DNA of 7,337 nucleotides from Prevotellaceae bacterium UBA2738. Lineage in GTDB: Bacteria; Bacteroidota; Bacteroidia; Bacteroidales; Bacteroidaceae. The notes beneath the pieces were generated by a model. That model was not told the origin of the DNA. It saw only the letters and a program-made list of their open reading frames with translations, and searched no databases. The stretch covers positions 2,671 to 10,007 of the forward strand of contig DEJW01000026.1 in the NCBI GenBank assembly GCA_002353585.1. Direction: 5' to 3'. The position numbers and the translations under genes were made by a program. Below, piece by piece: positions 6,021 to 7,337 of the stretch. Position 1 is the stretch's first letter; each line of letters opens with the position of its first letter.

Positions 6021-6032
6021 TAGAATAGAACT

Positions 6033-6335
6033 ATGGCAAAAGAATCAATGAAAGCTCGTGAGGTAAAGCGCGCTAAGCTGGTGGCTCGTTACGCTGAAAA
6101 GCGTGCTGCTCTGAAGAAGGTTATCGCAACCTCTGAGGATGCTGCTGAGCGCTACGAGGCTGCTCGTGCCCTCCAGGCAATTCCTAAGAACGCCAATCCT
6201 ATCCGCCTGCACAACCGTTGTAAGGTGACTGGACGTCCAAAGGGTTACATCCGTCAGTTTGGCATCTCTCGTATTCAGTTCCGCGAGATGGCTTCTGCAG
6301 GTCTCATCCCAGGCGTTAAGAAGGCAAGCTGGTAA
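6033..6335 (+). CDS. rpsN: 30S ribosomal protein S14 (uS14), zinc-independent long form
   Basis: S14 is a late-assembling 30S head protein between S3, S10 and S19. The 100-residue product is the long C- type: it contains one cysteine (NRCK, residue 63) and lacks the CxxC pairs of the zinc-binding short form. It has the start MAKESMKAREVKRAKLV, a helical insert rich in Ala and Glu (about 30-50), then RLHNRCKVTGRPKGYIRQFG (58-77) and the invariant C-terminal IPGVKKASW. The length is close to the 101 residues of E. coli S14. The start lies 12 nt after rplE in an A-rich leader without an SD. It is followed by the only long non-coding gap of the window. Confidence 0.97.
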   Translation: MAKESMKAREVKRAKLVARYAEKRAALKKVIATSEDAAERYEAARALQAIPKNANPIRLHNRCKVTGRPKGYIRQFGISRIQFREMASAGLIPGVKKASW

Positions 6336-6522
6336 GAGCATATACCCACACAGAGTTATTCGAATTAAGGTTTTAAGGTGTGAGGACCATGACAAGGCTG
6401 CACTTCAAGTGACGGCATAGCTCAGAACCCGCAACCTCATTACCTGAACAAGAAAACGATAATTTATTTTCTATTTAATTAATATTGTCGGGAAAGCCCC
6501 GATTAATTAACTAATTTTTTTT
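6336..6522 (+). promoter_or_regulatory. 187-nt structured intergenic region, candidate rpsH mRNA leader
   Basis: This is the only long gap in a cluster whose other gaps are 38 nt or less. I see no reading frame of useful length on the + strand, only a 7-codon ATG-TGA frame at 6389-6412. A 10-pair helix can form between 6376-6385 (AGGTGTGAGG) and 6435-6445 (CCTCATTACCT) with one G-T wobble and one unpaired T. It encloses a smaller stem: GGCT 6396-6399 with AGCT 6419-6422, and CACT 6401-6404 with AGTG 6408-6411. An AT-rich stretch (6446-6474) leads to a terminator-like hairpin next to the rpsH ATG. I infer a cis-acting regulatory RNA, perhaps read by a ribosomal protein such as S8, or an unrecognised promoter region. 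No match to a known riboswitch or leader class is claimed. Confidence 0.45.
6475..6522 (+). terminator. Terminator-like hairpin with T8 tract abutting rpsH start
   Basis: TTAATTAA (6475-6482) pairs with TTAATTAA (6503-6510), and TCGGG (6488-6492) pairs with CCCGA (6498-6502) around a 5-nt loop. This gives 13 base pairs with TATTG (6483-6487) bulged on the 5' side. Four bases later a run of eight T (6515-6522) ends at the rpsH ATG. The layout is that of an intrinsic terminator, but the GC core is only 4 bp. Because rpsH, rplF and presumably the rest of spc lie downstream, partial attenuation or control of rpsH initiation is more plausible than full termination. Confidence 0.4.
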
Positions 6523-6918
6523 ATGACAGATCCAATAGCAGATTATCTGACAAGACTCAGAAACGCAATCATGGCTAATCACCGTGTTGTGGAAGTTCCT
6601 GCATCAAACCTGAAGAAGGAAATCACTAAGATTCTCTTCGAGAAGGGTTACATCTTGAACTACAAGTTCATTGAGGATGGTCCTCAGGGCGCTATCAAGG
6701 TAGCCTTGAAGTACGATCCTGTTACTAAGAAGAACGCTATCAAGTGTTTGAAGCGTGTCTCTACACCAGGTCTTCGTAAGTACACTGGTTACAAAGACAT
6801 GCCACGTGTTATCAACGGATTGGGCATTGCAATACTGTCCACATCTAAAGGTGTAATGACAAACAAAGAGGCTGCTGAGCTTAAGATAGGCGGCGAGGTT
6901 CTTTGCTATGTTTATTAA
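6523..6918 (+). CDS. rpsH: 30S ribosomal protein S8 (uS8)
   Basis: S8 is a primary-binding protein of the 30S central domain (16S rRNA helix 21 in E. coli) and the known translational repressor of the E. coli spc operon. The 131-residue protein is full length. The N-terminal domain starts MTDPIADYLTRLRNA and includes the VPASNLKKEITKIL segment (25-38). The C-terminal RNA-binding domain carries RVSTPGLRKY (78-87) and the signature GLGIAILSTSKGVMTNKEA (99-117), ending in GGEVLCYVY. The start context is odd: the ATG is preceded directly by eight T and a hairpin, whereas neighbouring leaders are A-rich. It has no SD motif. rplF follows after 15 nt. Confidence 0.98.
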   Translation: MTDPIADYLTRLRNAIMANHRVVEVPASNLKKEITKILFEKGYILNYKFIEDGPQGAIKVALKYDPVTKKNAIKCLKRVSTPGLRKYTGYKDMPRVINGLGIAILSTSKGVMTNKEAAELKIGGEVLCYVY

Positions 6919-6920
6919 TT

Positions 6921-6925
6921 GGAGG
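6921..6925 (+). promoter_or_regulatory. Shine-Dalgarno motif of rplF
   Basis: GGAGG lies 8 nt before the rplF ATG in the 15-nt rpsH-rplF gap, a canonical SD at ideal spacing. It fixes the rplF start. Confidence 0.75.
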
Positions 6926-6933
6926 ATTACAAC

Positions 6934-7337
6934 ATGTCAAGAATAGGTAAATTGCCAATTAGCATCCCTGCAGGTGTAACAGTGTCAGTGAACAATGGCG
7001 TTGTTACTGTTAAGGGACCTAAGGGTGAACTTTCTCAGAAGGTTGACTCTTCTATAATAGTAAAGGTTGAAGATAATCAAATCACTTTCGAGGTTGACGA
7101 GAACAGCCCAGTAAACTACAAGCAGAAGCAGGCTTTCCACGGTCTGTATCGTTCACTTGTAAACAATATGGTTGTAGGCGTCAGCGAAGGTTACAAGAAG
7201 GTTCTTGAACTTGTCGGCGTGGGTTACCGTGTTTCTAACAAGGGCAACATCATTGAGTTCGCTCTCGGTTATACACACCCAATCGTAATCGAACTTCCTA
7301 AGGAGGTTAAGGTAGAGACAAAGTCAGAGCGTAACCA
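6934..7337 (+). CDS. rplF: 50S ribosomal protein L6 (uL6), 3' end outside window
   Basis: L6 has two tandem alpha/beta domains and binds near the sarcin-ricin loop and the L7/L12 stalk base, where translation GTPases act. From the ATG at 6934 the frame stays open to the window edge, giving 134 complete codons plus 2 nt of a family that usually runs about 175-185 residues, so roughly 45-50 are missing. Visible are the start MSRIGKLPISIPAGV, the first-domain strand VVTVKGPKGELS (23-34), NNMVVGVSEGYKKVLELVGV (77-96), GYRV, and the second-domain segment IIEFALGYTHPIVIELP (106-122). A strong SD precedes it. The expected continuation is rplR and the rest of spc. Confidence 0.97.
   Translation, partial: MSRIGKLPISIPAGVTVSVNNGVVTVKGPKGELSQKVDSSIIVKVEDNQITFEVDENSPVNYKQKQAFHGLYRSLVNNMVVGVSEGYKKVLELVGVGYRVSNKGNIIEFALGYTHPIVIELPKEVKVETKSERN

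Noticed and set aside
6045..6395. 116-codon open frame on the - strand opposite rpsN and the following gap
   Set aside because: It lies mostly antisense to rpsN, has no recognisable domain and no initiation signal, so it is a chance frame.
6411..6440. tRNA-like wording in the rpsN-rpsH gap: GGCATAGCTCAG on the + strand, and GGTTGCGGGTTC on the - strand
   Set aside because: The + strand piece resembles the 5' end and D-arm of a tRNA and the - strand piece a T-arm, but neither has the complementary arms. No D-stem partner, anticodon arm or acceptor stem can be drawn, so no tRNA or att-site fragment is called.
6480..6487. TAATATTG as a Bacteroides-type -7 promoter element (consensus TAnnTTTG)
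   Set aside because: One consensus base is wrong, no TTTG-like -33 element lies at a suitable distance, and the bases are part of the hairpin. A promoter cannot be supported.
1..7337. Mobile element, CRISPR array, toxin-antitoxin or defence genes in the cluster
   Set aside because: Every junction was read. Gene order is the canonical one and the gaps are too short for inserted genes, apart from the rpsN-rpsH gap, which holds no coding sequence beyond seven codons and no terminal repeats or array pattern.

Overview
This window is an uninterrupted stretch of the bacterial S10-spc ribosomal protein gene cluster, all on the + strand. It starts a few codons inside rplC (L3) and ends about three quarters of the way through rplF (L6). 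Sixteen genes are present in the conserved bacterial order: rplC (5' end missing), rplD, rplW, rplB, rpsS, rplV, rpsC, rplP, rpmC, rpsQ, rplN, rplX, rplE, rpsN, rpsH and rplF (3' end missing). The two operons that are separate in E. coli, S10 (ending at rpsQ) and spc (starting at rplN), run together here with 3 nt between them.

The protein sequences point to a Bacteroidota member, most likely order Bacteroidales and Prevotella-like. The lineage is judged from remembered family resemblance, not a search. The L2 tail, the glycine-rich L4 loop, the L3 loop reading GSIGACSYPAK, the 85-88 residue S17 and the long zinc-free S14 all fit. Initiation signals agree: most genes have A-rich leaders without a Shine-Dalgarno (SD) sequence, and only rplW, rplE, rplF and perhaps rpsC have clear or plausible SD motifs. 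All visible starts are ATG. Fourteen of the fifteen visible stops are TAA; rplN ends in TAG.

Layout: positions 1-4758 hold the S10-type genes with gaps of 2-38 nt. Positions 4762-6335 hold rplN-rplX-rplE-rpsN with gaps of 30 nt or less and a 1-nt TAATG overlap between rplX and rplE. Positions 6336-6522 are a 187-nt non-coding gap before rpsH, five times longer than any other gap here. Positions 6523-7337 hold rpsH and the start of rplF. The products assemble around the peptidyl transferase centre and exit tunnel of the 50S subunit (L2, L3, L4, L16, L22, L23, L29, L24), its central protuberance and GTPase-facing side (L5, L6, L14), and the 30S head and body (S3, S14, S19, S8, S17).

The coding content is ordinary housekeeping and I see no novel protein system. 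What deserves a second look is non-coding. The rpsN-rpsH gap can fold into a long-range helix enclosing a smaller hairpin, followed by a terminator-like hairpin whose T8 tract touches the rpsH ATG. Lesser points are a recurring A-tract plus GTA(A/G) element ahead of several genes and the selective use of SD sequences.
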